Assembly: GCF_032854445.1 (NCBI RefSeq)
Contig: NC_088306.1
Coordinates: forward strand, 10,845,386 to 10,909,385
Source: Liolophura sinensis
Taxonomy: Eukaryota; Mollusca; Polyplacophora; Chitonida; Chitonidae
DNA length: 64,000 nucleotides
Direction: 5' to 3'
Positions within the stretch are counted from its first letter, which is position 1, and the number at the start of each line of letters is the position of its first letter. The position numbers and the translations under genes are program-made. The notes under the pieces were generated by a model that worked only from the letters and a program-made list of their open reading frames with translations, had not been told where the DNA came from and searched no databases. This document shows, in pieces, positions 14,061-27,446 of this stretch.

Positions 14061-16339
14061 GTAACAACTAAATCCCAGACTCCACCGAAGACACAATATC
14101 TAAACCCCCGCCTTTTCGCTGTACAAATAGATCCATTGAACGCATCGTGTTTGTCGTTATTAATCGGACCCTATTTGAGAAGAAGACGTAAAATAGCTTG
14201 CATATGGCCTTAGCAAACATAATACCCTAAAAATTCGAGTACATTATGCCGTGAATGCCACGTTTCCTATTCCAGTCGCTCAACTTGATTTTTCCCCAAT
14301 GGCTTCGGTTTGAAAACTTCCCAGCATCGTTGAAACGTGCATTACGTTCGTGTCAACAAAAGCTGCTGAGGAGAAATTAAAAGAGATCAAGAAATCGTAG
14401 CACATGTTTAATTACCCCCAAACAATCGGGTATGTTACTATCTGTTTGGATTAAAATTATTTAAAACGTTACATAATTCAAACACAACCAGCCCAGCTGT
14501 CCGGCTGTATACCATGATGCACCTGTATAAGCTGAACCACGTGACCAATAGCGCACTGTCGGCTGGGCTGCATTTCGGGGAGACAGACAGAAACGTAAGG
14601 GGTTTTATACATGTCTACAATTAAGAAACAAAACCGTAATATATAATTAGGTCTAATATTCAATTTATTTGCAAATTCCTACTTTTCTATAAAGATTTAA
14701 TATAAATATTTTAAGCTATAGTTTAAATTATATTCTACTTGAAGATTTTATCACGTTTTAGTTTCTATTTCTTTTTTTTTAAGTAGGAGATATTACATTT
14801 ATATTTGACAACATTAATAATATTCAATACCTTTAATTAGATAACAACTTAATCAGTGACTCTGAACCAGTTAATGTTTGGAAACCGACTGACAAGTTTG
14901 AATGCAAATTTCGAAATGCACTCCAACTGCATTCATATATTTCGCACAAAAGGCTTGGATTACGTGTACATTTCAGTGATTTGGCGACTATCGTGACACA
15001 TCGTGCGCAACCTAATTGAATTCCATTTATCTGTTCACATTTACACAATCGTCTTTTAGAGAAATATCAAAACGAACTGGCATATCTTATATCCTTTAAA
15101 AAATAATTTATATCATATAGTCCGTGATATCTTAATAAAGTCTTTAAAAAATAACAATGTATAGCAACGTATATAACTGATAATTCTGTTGGCAAATTCG
15201 AAAAAAAATTCAATCAATAATGGTTGTAAACTTACTCAAATGTTCAATTTCATCAGTATGGCAGCCGTCATATAAGAGAAAAATTCTTGAGTGTGTCTGG
15301 AGTCAAATAAATAAAACATTAAATGAGTAGCATCGTGTTAAAAATGAAATGATCCCTGTGTTCTTCCTGTCTTGCTAACGTCGCGTTTCACCTCAAAACT
15401 AAAATAATAGGCGAAAAGCAAATGACACCGCCCTATGTATTAAAAACCATTTCTATAGACTCACAATTCTCAAGTCGTACATAGCACAGTAGGTCTATTT
15501 ATACACGCATGCCAACGACTGGAGCTTTATGTCTAGCGGGAAAGTCATATCTTATTCCCTCTGATAATTTTTTTTAAAACCTCTATCAAATTCTTCCCCA
15601 AGTAAGTGCAAAAGAACAACTAAATAAATAATTAAAATCAGATAAAAAAAAACACACCAGTTACAACCCAAAATTTTGCAGACAAACAAAAAAAAGCAGA
15701 AAATGAAATTACCATGAAAATCATGAGGACATTTGTTCAAGGAATCCAAAAATGTTCTACAGGTCTATACACACGCACACACACGCGCTTTAATAAGTCT
15801 TTCAAACCTATCTACTGACTTACAAACAGTTTGAATCGGACCGTTTGTTGACACTGAACGTAGGATAAAAAGCTTCATATTGAACAAAATCCGCGGACGG
15901 TTGAGAAACGCACGTTTGAAGCTACAGCACGAGTGCTGTTTGCTAACCTACTTGGGCTACCACTTGTAAACTTTACAGAGCGTGGTTCGCGCAGCCCTAG
16001 TCGTACTTAGACTTACTGGAGGAGAGTGGATAGCTAGGCCTAGGCAATAATTCCTTCCAAGGTCTGCATGTGTATATGCCACCGATGTGAAGGTCTGACA
16101 TATACCGATAATGCACATATGCCTATATATGAGGTGTAAGTACATGGTGTGTATAGCCTTACTCGATACATACCCCGTCGTCCCCGAAGAGATTGCATGT
16201 TCCTTGTTTTAGTTTTGTACCTCTATATTTGTGATGCTCCTAATATTATCTCTGAAGCTCGAATTGATGTCAGACCGAATGGATTCAAAGGACGGACTGA
16301 CCGATTGATCGAGTGACTGGATAATTAATTGATATTACT
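14061..16339. other. No gene seen
   Basis: AT-rich unique sequence apart from a small CA/CG repeat. 15830-16060 is somewhat less AT-rich but carries nothing recognisable. Confidence 0.6.
15768..15788. repeat. Short CA/CG repeat
   Basis: cacacgcacacacacgcg in ordinary AT-rich sequence. Confidence 0.8.
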
Positions 16340-16480
16340 GGCCAACACTGCAGATGCATGGTCGCGGTTTTCCCCAGGGTCTGCCCGGTTTCCACCCACC
16401 ATAACCCTGGCCGCCATGACAAAAATGACATATTCTTGAGTTAAACGTAAAACAATAATCAGATAAATAAATAAATAAAT
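16340..16480 (+). mobile_element. SINE family A, 3' half
   Basis: Matches the 3' body from the gatgcatggtcgcgg segment to an (AAAT)n tail. Several small losses are visible in the part before the tail. Confidence 0.8.
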
Positions 16481-17299
16481 CAGTCAATCAAAGATAGAGG
16501 TTTCAAAGCCAGAGAAGCAGCCTTCCAAAACCATGAACTACAAGGTCTATCGATATGCCGCTCTAAAATGATTGAAAACTAACATTTTCCGTTAAACGAC
16601 GATCATTGTCCTATTACATATAACGTTTGAAAACAGCAGACTTTCTCCATGTCATACTTTTATCAGTATTTAACAGATAATTGTAAATATGGGACTCATA
16701 CAGATGTTAATTTTAACTCTAGATAAAAGGCGAAATATCAAGAGGACAGTATAGATAACCATTTATTGTAACCCAAATAAACAAAGGGTTATAGACGACA
16801 AAGTAGCTAGCTTTATGTCTGCAAATTCCAGTACCTAGAAGACTCAGTAAAGTAACGGCTATACAGACAACTGGTAATGCTGTGTTGTCCATATTTTCTG
16901 AACAGATTAAAGACGTTCTACATCAATATCCAGCCCCAAAGTATTTCAAATACATCGTTTAAATGTAATAAATTATCACAAGTGGCTGACGTTATCTACA
17001 TACTAGAAGCCTTTCTTCATATATAAAGGTTTTTCCTTACAAAATGCTGTGTGTTCGAATGTCACGCTCCTAATAGTACCCCTGAAAACCAAAAGCAACG
17101 AAAACTGGTGGTGTTTTCTGTCTAAACTTCGTCCATGATACAATAATCAATCTACAGCCTTAGGCATGGACCATGCAGCTGATTAAACTAACTTATAATG
17201 TGATGAAATAAATAAAAGTTTCAAGTTGTCTAAAGGTCATTGCATATGCTTATTACATTTTTTGCTCTTTTTAAAGTTGTTTGTAATAATAAAAAAGTT

Positions 17300-18120
17300 T
17301 CTGCCTGAGTTCACGTCATATTAAAGTCGTTTACAAATGTCACAAGGTTAAAGTTAGAGCTGGTAAGATAGAATTTAATTTCGCGAAACGATGCATTGTT
17401 TGGTTTAGCTTTGAAAAACAGCCCTTGAGGAATATATCTTGAATTCGTTGTGGGAGGAAATTGCGTGTCTATGGATGAGATTGAGGCACTGTTTGCCTGA
17501 CACTTTATCGCATTAGTAAACGAATCTCCCGCCGGCAAAAATTCACAGCATATACCAACCCAAAACTTTTCTGCTGTGGTCATCCGAAAAGACGAGTACC
17601 ATAGAATCGCCGCGTGACTGGGAATAGACTCGCAGCCGGTAGACTTTGCCTAATGATTAATTAAAGATACACAGTGCTTTGAAATACCACTGACATATTA
17701 CGGCTCGTAAAATGATGGTCGTGGAAATTTCCAGCAGGCAGCATTTGAACCTAGCCCACTTCAGATGTGAGGGTCGCTCGGGTCTATGAACAGACGTCAC
17801 TTTGCATACGCTGCAATATCCCCTTGTCAATGGCGAGGAATTACCTCTTTAGAAAGCGCCTCGTCGCCGCAGGCTTTGATCCTTCGGTTAAAATAATCAG
17901 TCGAGATTTGTTTTATTTCCCAAGACAGCTCTTCTGTGCGTCTTCAAAGGTAATCAGTGTCCAACAGCAAGTCCCGTGCCACGAGGTCATAAATATCACT
18001 CCAGGCGAGAACTTGCGAGAATTACTTTTCCTTGTTTCCGGTGCATGTTATTGGGTTGCAGTGAAGTGGAAATCTCTCGCCAGTATTGTCCATGAGAACT
18101 CATCTGACTGCCAATAAAAT
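17300..18120. other. Island with a long open frame on the minus strand
   Basis: The minus strand is open for about 113 codons (about 17650-17311). It contains an ATG at 17583 and a protein-like reading that includes FWVGICCEFLPAGDSF and REIKFYLTSSNF. A frame of this length is expected several times by chance in 64 kb, and no family was recognised. Confidence 0.25.
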
Positions 18121-19039
18121 GACTGCGGTTTATTTAGATTAACTAACTTGAAAACGAGGTGTTTTAAAAGCCTCACAAAAAAGAAACGAAATATCAAAAG
18201 GTACTGCAATGCGTTCGATAATTAGAAGTAAATCAACTTGAAACATTGCCGCTCTCATTTTGATTTTCATCCCACAAACAAAAACAAAGGCATGTGGCGC
18301 TACAGAATGCAGAGTTTGTGTCAAACCATATCCATTTTCACATACGCTCGAAACATACACCACATATAGCAAGCACGTTTGGATTTAAACTGGTATATTT
18401 CAAATCCAGCGCATTTCATTTCATTTACTCAGTCATTATACAAACATACCTATGACAGGTACATGTATATAACTTTCATAAGTTTTAAATATAAGTTTTC
18501 GAAGACCTTTTCTAGCCTAAGATCAGATGTAAGGATCGTTCGCAGAGACATAGGCAAATATACATGTATATAAGATGGATAAGTTTCGTGTGCACGAATA
18601 AAGCACGATGCAAGAATAAAACTGCTAGCTGTCCTTTAAATGAATCGGAATTCATTAGAATTATACACGGATGTAGAATTAAGTTGACTAGAGATACCTG
18701 ATCTTCCTGTGTATACAGTATAAAGAAACATATTTTCCAGCTGTAGTAAATTGAACGCTAGCAACGACAGGCCAAATAAAATAGGGTACTTAAAATAGCG
18801 ATTTATTACAGTGTTGTCGGATTGTTATCGACAATCAATATTCCTTAAATAACACTATAACACCAAAACGAATCAATGATATTTGTTTTCACTTTCTTTG
18901 GACAATTATAAATTTGGAAAATTTATATCCTTAACCTTGGGCAAAAACGTGTGCAAATTCGAAATTTGACACATGTAGGCTGAAAATAAAATTGCATTAC
19001 TTTACTGGTATTATGCAACCCTTTGAACAATATAAGCTC

Positions 19040-20060
19040 AACTTGTAACATATCACTATGGGTCCGCGTTCCGACCAAGTATAAGTGTATACAGTTTTAA
19101 TGCAGAGGAGGGTTGTGAGTTTCTCAGGTCTCCGGGTGCAGTGTGTCTAATTTGACAGCATTTTATTTGGAATGGAACATATGGATTGATATCCGCTTGA
19201 GAATGTGATTTTCCAAAAAGCTTAACCCGATCGTTGTAGCGGAGAGCTGTAGGATTTATAATAGGTGATACATGTCTTGATAACGATTCCAGGCGAGACA
19301 AGTGTTTGCGAAGCCGTACTGGTAGTGATCGTAAAATTATAGGCTTATTAACATCGTGTTTTAGCTGACGAGATCGTGTTCGAAACAAGGAGGTTTGGAG
19401 GCTCTCTAGTATGATGTTGCCCTCTGAAATTAAACCTACGCTCCATTATTTTTCCGCACAGCTCAGCAACCAAGTTTAGAGGACTTCGGAAGGTCGAGGC
19501 AGGAAAAGCTCTTTTCGCAGACAATTCATTGCCCAATACTTCGCTGTTTATTTCGAAGCGGCATCGAACTCAAATGAACTTCCCCAAACTGGACGGTCGT
19601 GTCGTAGCTATACAGTTGACATTGGATCCAGTAGGCAGGAGAAAGCGAGGAAACTCAGTGCCACTTCTCTACCACCAATTGTTCCACGCCATGCCGCGCA
19701 AGCCTCCAATATTTCTTCGTCCACAAACTTTCCATTGAGGACAAATATTATTTTTTCAATATTTGCCATCCAAACTAGCGATGTCTTTCGAGCCCTGCAG
19801 CTTTCGATTGAGTCTCGACCAGTCTTAACAGGACCGACTACTTGATGTTTCTATTCATTGCTTCCTCGTCTGTTTGCCAATATCCCAGAAATTGCTCCTG
19901 AAATTTGTCCCCTCCACGAAATGGAGAGTATACCATTGTGTCCTTCAACACCAAAGAACTCAAACAGAAACAAGTCCCCAATCATCAACTGGGGGTCAAT
20001 TTTCCATTAAGCTTCTTTACGACAAATATGCTTGCACCTTTTCTCCCCTTTCCATCAAAA
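19040..20060. other. Non-repetitive island region
   Basis: About 1 kb of balanced, CpG-containing sequence with frames open on both strands but no splice-consistent protein. Candidate regulatory DNA by composition only. Confidence 0.28.
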
Positions 20061-20330
20061 CTATAATCATGTAACAGCAAAATGAATTTCAATTCAATAT
20101 GGGCGTTTGTATACAAAAGCATGGGAGGCATGTACTTCTTATTCCAAAAAGGCAAAGCTTATGTTAATGGTTGTCGCAGATGGAAAAATAGGGGGGTGCA
20201 GGAATCTTTTTCTTCTGTATTTTCAGTAACAAGGAAAATAAATAAGATGTAGCTATTTGTCTCCGTTCTGGACAGGACTTCTTTATAATTTTAAAAGGAA
20301 ATATATTTATTTATATATTTATTATACCAT

Positions 20331-20430
20331 CTTCCCCCGGGCTGTGCCCGGTTTCCTCCCACCATAATGCTGGCCGCCGTCGTATAAGTGAAATATTCTT
20401 GAGTACGGCGTAAAAACACCAATCAGATCA
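20331..20430 (+). mobile_element. SINE family A, 3' third
   Basis: A short, well-conserved copy of the 3' end (cccggtttcctcccaccata to acaccaatcagatc). It lacks the long tail. Confidence 0.85.
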
Positions 20431-21120
20431 AACCTTGAACAAGTTTGATGATACATTCTATGTTATTCCTTAGACATTGTCATTATGCTCCAAAATGTTC
20501 TTGTTGATTGGACAATATGTCATTTAATATACTCCACAGACGCTCCTGTTCATTGGACAGTACGCCATTCAGGGAAGACTTAATTCATACATTTGCCAAT
20601 ATCATTCATTAGCTAACCTATCAAGATGGATATAACAATTATCTTTCGGTTAATATTCTTCATGGAAATATTTGAGACATAACAATCAAATTATTCGATT
20701 TTCATGCTAATAGGGACTTAACGTGCTTCAGACAGACTTGTGGGCAACAGTCCTGAAGCATATATAAATAAATAATGATTAAAGTTCGAAAATACATAAA
20801 ACATGCTAATGAAAACAGTAATGCAAATAAAATCTGTACTCAATTTCAATTATAAAACGTCAGGCCTTTATCAATATTGTGAATTTAAAAAAAGAAAATA
20901 TTTTTAATATAACACTCAGCAAACTGCTTCATCAAATGGTGATGAGTGAGCTATGTGCATTAAATTAGACACTAATGGTTTTACCACATTGCATTTCAAT
21001 AAATATTTGTGCGTTTCGCTGAATATTTCCCATATGTGTATCAAAAGTTAATGACCTCCCAATGCAACGTTTCCAAAAGTGACCAGTCTATTGTTCCATG
21101 TTGTGTCGCACTTACTGACT
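20431..21120. other. No gene seen
   Basis: AT-rich. A tgttgattggacaatatg / tgttcattggacagtacg pair at about 20500-20570 hints at a short local duplication. Confidence 0.5.
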
Positions 21121-21830
21121 AAACTTAAATGAGAAAGCATAACCAGGTAAAACCATTATGCCCCTGTATTATATGGGTAACATGGCGCGCAGAGGGAATT
21201 GACCTAGCGCATCTTTCAACGGACTTATTTTTCTTGGTGAACAATGAGCGTTTTACGAGATGCAAAATTGATCGTGCAATGTTGAAAGCGCTCTGATGGG
21301 AGATGGCATTGTCTTGGGACGGAAAGGCTTTTTGCTGGGCGTTTTGCAAATACCTATCAGAGAGAATATCCCGCTGGTGAGACACAATCGAGAGAGCTGT
21401 TGGTGAACGCTGAAAACTGAAACAGTATCAATTATATACGGGACTATTGATGCGCTTGATAATACTTTGACACTTTTTTTGTGTCGCGGTTGCCTCAAGC
21501 TACGAACGCAGCCCATTCTCCGGGCGAAAACTGTCAATACACTCTTTGAAATATGCAACACTCTTCACAGTGTGGCCACCGTCCGATAAAGGCCATCCCG
21601 CCGCTGATGTCACCCCAGGGGTGTCTATCTCTCATTAGCCGACATAAATCCGCTGATCACAGAAAGGTGTGTTCCTTAGATCTAAACCGGCTTTCACACC
21701 TGAATGACAGGTTTGCTAATATCGTGAAAGTTTTGCGTGCTTCAGACGCACTGTGCTTCCCGTAACCGCAAGGTTCACACTGTGACGCATCTCAAGCCTC
21801 ATTGGGGCATCTTAAGAGCACATATATTGC
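21120..21830. other. Non-repetitive GC-balanced island
   Basis: A well-bounded block containing caatcgagagagctgttggt, gataaaggccatcccgccg and agccgacataaatccgctga. No protein family on either strand. Confidence 0.3.
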
Positions 21831-22261
21831 CAATTAGTTCCTTGTAGAAAACCTCCTTGCTGAACAGCTTCCCCGGACAGATATTGTATTACTCGAAAAC
21901 ACCAATGACGTCATTGATAATTGTGCTACTTTATTGCCCGTTTCAAAATTTAGATTTATTTCAAGTACTTATTGGATTTGATGTTTTAAGCCGACTTTTT
22001 AAAAGTTTCACTAATACAACGGTGCTTAAGTTCATGGATAGAAGAACGTTTAAGCAAAATAAATCTTTAAAACTGTTATATTTTCCAAACGGTAAATTAT
22101 TTACAAGTACACTGAAAGCAGTAGACATATTTATCATGATTAACGCATCATTAAATATACTCAAGAATTCTTCACTTATATAATATGGGACAATTTTATA
22201 AGTGGAGACAACCCGAGAGATCAGGAAAACAGTCGATGTAAAGGAATTGCATTATGCATAA

Positions 22262-22455
22262 ACTTTCCGTTTGTTTGTTTGATTGGGGTCACGTCGCTTT
22301 CAACATTACTGCGATATTATTATGGCTACACGACGTTGCCTGCTATTAGCATGGCGGTCAGTGTTGACATTTATAGTGCTGCCTCACTTGAACGCCATTC
22401 CAAAGACACCAGATTAAACGTCCAATATCAGTGCACAGACACTAAGCTGACCAGC
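22262..22455 (-). mobile_element. Old SINE of the family B group
   Basis: Read on the minus strand it keeps the order of family B core words. On the plus strand these are gtgctgcctcact, then aaagacaccaga. The tail on the left (tttgattggggtcacgtcgc) is a variant of the acgttaaacccc end. It is strongly diverged. Confidence 0.5.
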
Positions 22456-22844
22456 ACTTAACAAACCGAATAATAAAAAAGCTAGTCGAGATCCATCCCT
22501 ATACGACGCGCCAGCTGAAGGCGAAGAATTTATAAAATACCAGAAGCAACAATTTAAAATTTTATAAAATGTCATTTGTTGGACTTTTGTTGACGGTTAT
22601 ATCTAAGTGATTTAATTTGTGATAAAATAACAACATTTAGTATAAAAACTGAAATAACGGCCGTATTTGCGTTTATAAATATAGATAAATGCAAAGAATA
22701 ACACGATAAATATCTGACTTTGATATAAGCATTTGTATAAATTACCAAGCTCTTATTGTTTATTGGACCTTGGTGGCAATAAGCTGTCGACGACACCCTT
22801 GCATGTTATCGTTTACGCAGTATATATGTCACAAAAGAAACATC

Positions 22845-22960
22845 AGTAACCACCGCCAAAGGTAGGTGGTTCACCCGGGCACTGCGTTTCTCAAACCGTA
22901 CAACTGACGGCCACAGTATGAAGATGAGTTAAACATCCATCAAATAGATTAATCAAAAAC
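22845..22960 (+). mobile_element. SINE family C-like fragment
   Basis: ggtaggtggttcacccgggc and a downstream ggccacagtatgaagatga resemble the core and the pre-tail region of the family. It is weakly conserved. Confidence 0.4.
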
Positions 22961-23279
22961 AGGAGTACTTTGTATCATCAAAGTTTCAAGAAAATATTTA
23001 CTCGGTGGCTAAGACATTTGAAATGAAGAATATTACATCCGTTGTCTACTTTGTGTCTTAATCAGAATATAGTGGTATTTACAGCAACAATTCTTGGCAC
23101 TATGAAGTCTACTCTAAAGATAATAAAACACTCATCGTAAGCTTTATATCGTAGCTTCTGGATTCTTGCTCTGTTGACCGAAATCAGGGGGATTAGCTTT
23201 TGGTGACGATTCGCGGTGGAAGTGTTTGTATGGGGATATGAATGCCTCTTTTGAAATAAAGTAACCAAAATCATGAACC

Positions 23280-23900
23280 ACGTGAAGTGGTTCTTGAGGT
23301 GACAGGGGTAAGGTGAAATGCTAGAGAATGAATGGAAAAGCTGATAGAAGGCTGAATCTGCGACCAGACCCAGCCGACAGCCCGAAGAATCGCTTGAAAA
23401 CTGGTAATAGACGGCTTTTCACTTCGCTTCGCAACCAGCAGAAAGTCGGGTGGAATCGACGAGATGGAGCTATTGTGACGCTGCCGTCTTCAGTCAGGAG
23501 CAAGCGTCAAGGATATCAATAACGTCGCGTCAAACTGTCAAGCGACGTGAGACGTCCTGAAAGCCAGAGCATGCCGATTAATTTCAGATAACTGCTAGCG
23601 GAAACTCTTCTCTGACGGGTGAAAGCTACTTTCTAAACCTCTCGCTTTCTCCCTGTCGACGAAAGCTTTGAAAAGCGGAAGTGAAGAAACAAATCGTAGG
23701 CTGCGATACCATTGGTGCGTCGACAGATAAACTCCTTAGAGAGAGCACCAGGAAAGACTGTGGCCAAACTGGAAGGGTCGTGGCCAAATTGGAATGGCCG
23801 TCACCCATACTAAGCACGACAGACCTTGCTCTGCTCAATACCCGATGTGACATTATCCCTTTCTGTGGCTTAAAGACCCCGTTCCGGTAGAACTATTAAA
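23280..23900. other. Non-repetitive GC-balanced island
   Basis: CpG-retaining block (aagaatcgcttgaaaac, aatcgacgagatggagct, agcgacgtgagacgtcc). Overlapping 60-75-codon frames on both strands, none recognisable. Confidence 0.3.
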
Positions 23901-24320
23901 GAGGAGATATTCATACAGTTATCACATTACGATCGAATTGAATGTCGCTCAATCAAAGACAGTAATCACAATGCCAATCGTCACAACAGTTGACCAGATA
24001 TCTGCAGCTTGATGCAGCTGGAAACTGGAAGCTTTTTGTTGTAGAGTTTTTGTCCTTATGTTCTGCCGATTTGAAGAAGTAGTTTTACAAATTGAGGTAA
24101 AGTCACTCACTTTCCCGTACAATTGTAATATTACACGTTAGAATCATGGGATGAATTTGATCAAGATTAATCTGAAATTATGACAGAGTCGCTATGATAC
24201 TAGTACCAGAATGACTTCATGCCGGCAGCTTGATGATAAAACTAGCCGCTTCCTGTTTTAGAACTTATGTCCTATTTCTTTCGATTTCAAAAAGAAAACA
24301 ACTTGACATAAAGTTAGTTA

Positions 24321-24432
24321 TCTATTTATTTAATTGGGGTTTTACGCCTTACCCAAGAATATTTCACCTATAAGACGGCGATCAGCATTATGGTGGAGGA
24401 AACCGGGGAGAAACCCACGCCCATCCGCTGTT
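24321..24432 (-). mobile_element. SINE family A, 3' third
   Basis: Tail at left (tctatttatttaattgg), then the diagnostic ttttacgccttacccaagaa and gcattatggtggaggaaacc. It has an internal loss in the gggcagagcc segment. Confidence 0.82.
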
Positions 24433-24904
24433 CATGTGGGGTTGTAACTTTTTTATGTTGCAGTCCTTGTGAATTTCATCATAATTGATTTGGAAGTGTT
24501 GATAATTATATTCCCAGACCCACCTAATACTTGCATTTCAAGATTCAGAATGACATCTTGGGAAACAGAAGAACATTTGGTCTTGATGAACATAATTCGT
24601 GCAATAAACTCAGGAAGCTTTGGGTTATCTAGGCACTGAATTAGAGAACAGCGATGAACAATCGGCTCTCGTTCGTTGCATGCGTGCATTCTTGCGTAAT
24701 ACCAGTTTCTCAGAACTCGATCTAGAAACTTTCGTTGTTTTTCTTTTGTGATGAATGAAAATAATGCCACATGTGTTCAAGATGCTTATTTCACAGTTTT
24801 ATTCGTTTGAAAGGTTTTGTTACTTCCTTAGTAAATGATGTCTTAATGAAAGAATCTCAACTGAAGTTTATACTGCAGTTCTTCCATATTGGAACATTTT
24901 TAGT

Positions 24905-25104
24905 GTAAGTATTTTACTTACACGACGGTGCCAGTATTGTGGTGGGAGGAAACCGGCGACCATCCACAGGTTGCTGCCAGATCGTCCGACATACGACCTG
25001 GAAGGAGGCTAGCATCAGCTGGACTTGAACTCACAATGATTGCAATGCGAAGAGATTCAGGGTCATTGTGTTGAATTGACAAGCTAACTCGTCGGCCACG
25101 GAGC
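24905..25104 (-). mobile_element. SINE family A, tail-less copy with head
   Basis: Contains the body and the head: a B-box complement (cttgaactcaca) and the end ctcgtcggccacggag. The extreme 3' tail is missing, as is the segment around the second G-rich block. Confidence 0.8.
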
Positions 25105-26089
25105 TCCCCATCCACCCCCACCCCCACCCCCAAATATCTTAAAATATTGTTACAGATTGATTTCAGTTGACACAAGTTTATAATTTCCACATCCATTTTT
25201 ATAATGCTCATCAGGGGCTAATAGGTCTCGTAAAATCATCAAGAAAACATCAATTGTACTATAAAAATAATAGGGGACTTTGTTTCACTAAAGATTGAAT
25301 TTTCTATCCTTTAATTATCGGTAATAATTTACTAATAAATAAATGAAGCAATCAACGAACCACTTAAGCAGGGAATCAAACAATCAAGTAACAGCTGACA
25401 ATTGGCATAGCAGAAGAAAATTCGATTTTGTAGGATTTGCTGGTGAGAATGCGAATATATGAAGAAGTCAGCAAAGTTGTGTTGACGGTGTTACAAAAAT
25501 GCGGCGCTAAACAGTCATATTTCTGATGCTGACATTGAAGAATAAACCAAATCAGCACGGTTCAACAGACTAGGGGAAATAACTCTGAACGCAACTACAG
25601 GCCATACAGACCACGAACAATTCCATGTGGTTATAGAGATCCTAAATTTGGTTGTCAAGGTAACTTTTTTTAAAACTCTTTTTACAGTGTCAGAGAAACC
25701 GTTCCACTCCAATATACAAACAGGAAGAAAAATTAAACCCAGATTACCAGAGCAATAACGATTTTCTTGTTCTTCCTCAAAAGTTTTTTCGCTCAAATAT
25801 TTTTATTCGAAAAAAAAGAGGAAATTAGCACGTCCTTGGAATTAGTTTCCTGTTATGTTTCAAGACGTTTTTTTTATGTCGTAGTAAAGGCGGTTTTGTG
25901 CAATCGCTTCCGTAATTGCAGTTTGAAATGGGAAGGACAGATTTAACCGAAGCTTTCTTGAACAGAGTGATGCAAATGAAGTTAGGGTGGAATTGAAGAG
26001 GCTTTCGCGGCTGGCAAATCCAGTGATTTTCAGGCTTTGTAAACAGCAAGGGTGCCTATTTCAATGACAAATGTATGTTATTTTCGCTG
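25105..26089. other. No gene seen
   Basis: AT-rich unique sequence with a short CCCCCA run near 25110. Nothing recognised. Confidence 0.6.
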
Positions 26090-26800
26090 GACCGTTAACG
26101 CTATCAACAACACTGGCAATAATAACCTAGCGAAGGGCACCCAATTAGAGGCCCAGGGTAGTTTTACTGGCCGTGGGTAGTTGGGGGGAGGCGAGTGAGT
26201 TGTGTAATTTACTGAACACCGATGTTCAGTCTCCGCAGAGTTAACTTTCTAGTCATGCGTTTTGCGGCCCTAGTCCGATATTGATTTGCAGTCCACCGTC
26301 AGCGGGTTTTACCGAACCATTTGCTATCAGCTAAAATGAAATGCTTGATTGAAAAGAGTCCATCTAGACTTCATATCACTATTCAGCAGCTATTGTCTGC
26401 AGAAATCTTGTCATTTGGAGAAGCTTTTGGGTCCTTTCCTGTTAATGCCATGTTAGAACAATCACCAAAGAGGCTAAAGCCGTGTGATTAGAGAGCTTGC
26501 ATCTCGGCTCGGGCGACTCGCATGGACATTAAGGGGACCGCTATCGCTGCCACTAACAGGCCACTCCACATCGATTCTGTATTTATCGTCTAATGCCCCC
26601 AAATTACTAATTCGTGTCCAAGTGGCGATAGAGGAGTGTAGTCGAGAGGGAAATCGGCCAGAAACTTCCTGAATGCTCAGAGAAATAATTCGCCAATCAA
26701 ATGTCAGTGGCAATCAAAGCTGGCCAATTGAAATCCACTAAGTTTGTAATAGTCCCCAAGGCTGTCAATGACCTCTCGTTGACAGCAGTTTTCGAACACC
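26090..26800. other. Non-repetitive GC-balanced island
   Basis: Two neighbouring blocks. 26470-26680 (gcatctcggctcgggcgact, taaggggaccgctatcgctg) is the most conserved-looking; 26690-26790 has repeated ccaatcaaatg and tggccaattg words that resemble CCAAT or homeodomain sites. Confidence 0.32.
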
Positions 26801-26970
26801 ACATAAAAAAGTCTAAAATATTACGTGACATGCTTCATTACATTCTGTTTATCATTATTATAACCAAATGGTCATCTCCATCTCGGTACCAAACATTTGG
26901 AAAGACGATTCATTTTCAAATTGTACCCAGTAGTATTTATAATACATGGTTAATATCATGATTGTTAATG

Positions 26971-27095
26971 ATTTGATTTGATTGACTAGTGTTCCACCCC
27001 GTAATCAAGAATATTTCATTTATACGACGGCGGCCAGTATTATATGGTGAGAAAAAGCCGGGCAGAGCCCCGGGGAAAAACCCACGACCATTCAC
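26971..27095 (-). mobile_element. SINE family A, 3' half
   Basis: A 5'-truncated copy. It is flanked by gattgttaatg (26960-26970) and gattgttgatg (27096-27106), an 11-bp duplication with one mismatch. It lies just left of a family B element. Confidence 0.82.
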
Positions 27096-27139
27096 GATTG
27101 TTGATGCCAAAAGCTTGTGAATACCTCTCATCTCGTGTT

Positions 27140-27446
27140 GGTAGAGCGTCCGCTTCGGGATGGGTAGATCCAGGGTCAATCCTTCGTCGAGTCAGACCTA
27201 AGTTGTAACTTCCTCGCTTGGCGTTCAGCATGAAGGGGACAGTGCAACGACTGGTTGACCAGTATCACTATAATGGCTTGGGCGGGACGGCTTACTTGCC
27301 TTCGGTAAGGCGACTCAGTGAACAGCATCAGATAAAAGAGCGGTGGAAATCCGTCCTTCAACAAGGAGGCACATTACATGCACTCTAAGGATGACTGAAA
27401 AATTGTTAAGTACGACGTTAAACCCCAAGCACTCACTTACTCACTC
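27140..27446 (+). mobile_element. SINE family B with perfect 17-bp target-site duplication
   Basis: The element starts inside the tRNA-like A box (ggtagagcgtccgcttcggg), has a B-box-like ggtcaatcc, and ends with ttaagtacgacgttaaaccc and a cactcacttactcactc tail. An exact 17-bp duplication flanks it: acctctcatctcgtgtt at 27123-27139 and 27447-27463. The perfect duplication suggests this is among the youngest insertions here. The head is cut exactly at the duplication, as expected of 5' truncation during target-primed reverse transcription. Confidence 0.92.

Noticed and set aside
17311-17650. Minus-strand 113-codon frame as a real exon
   Set aside because: Protein-like in places, but frames of this length are expected several times by chance and no motif is recognisable.
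22155-22195. Family A scrap (atactcaagaattcttcact)
   Set aside because: Too short and not extended on either side to be sure it is a repeat.
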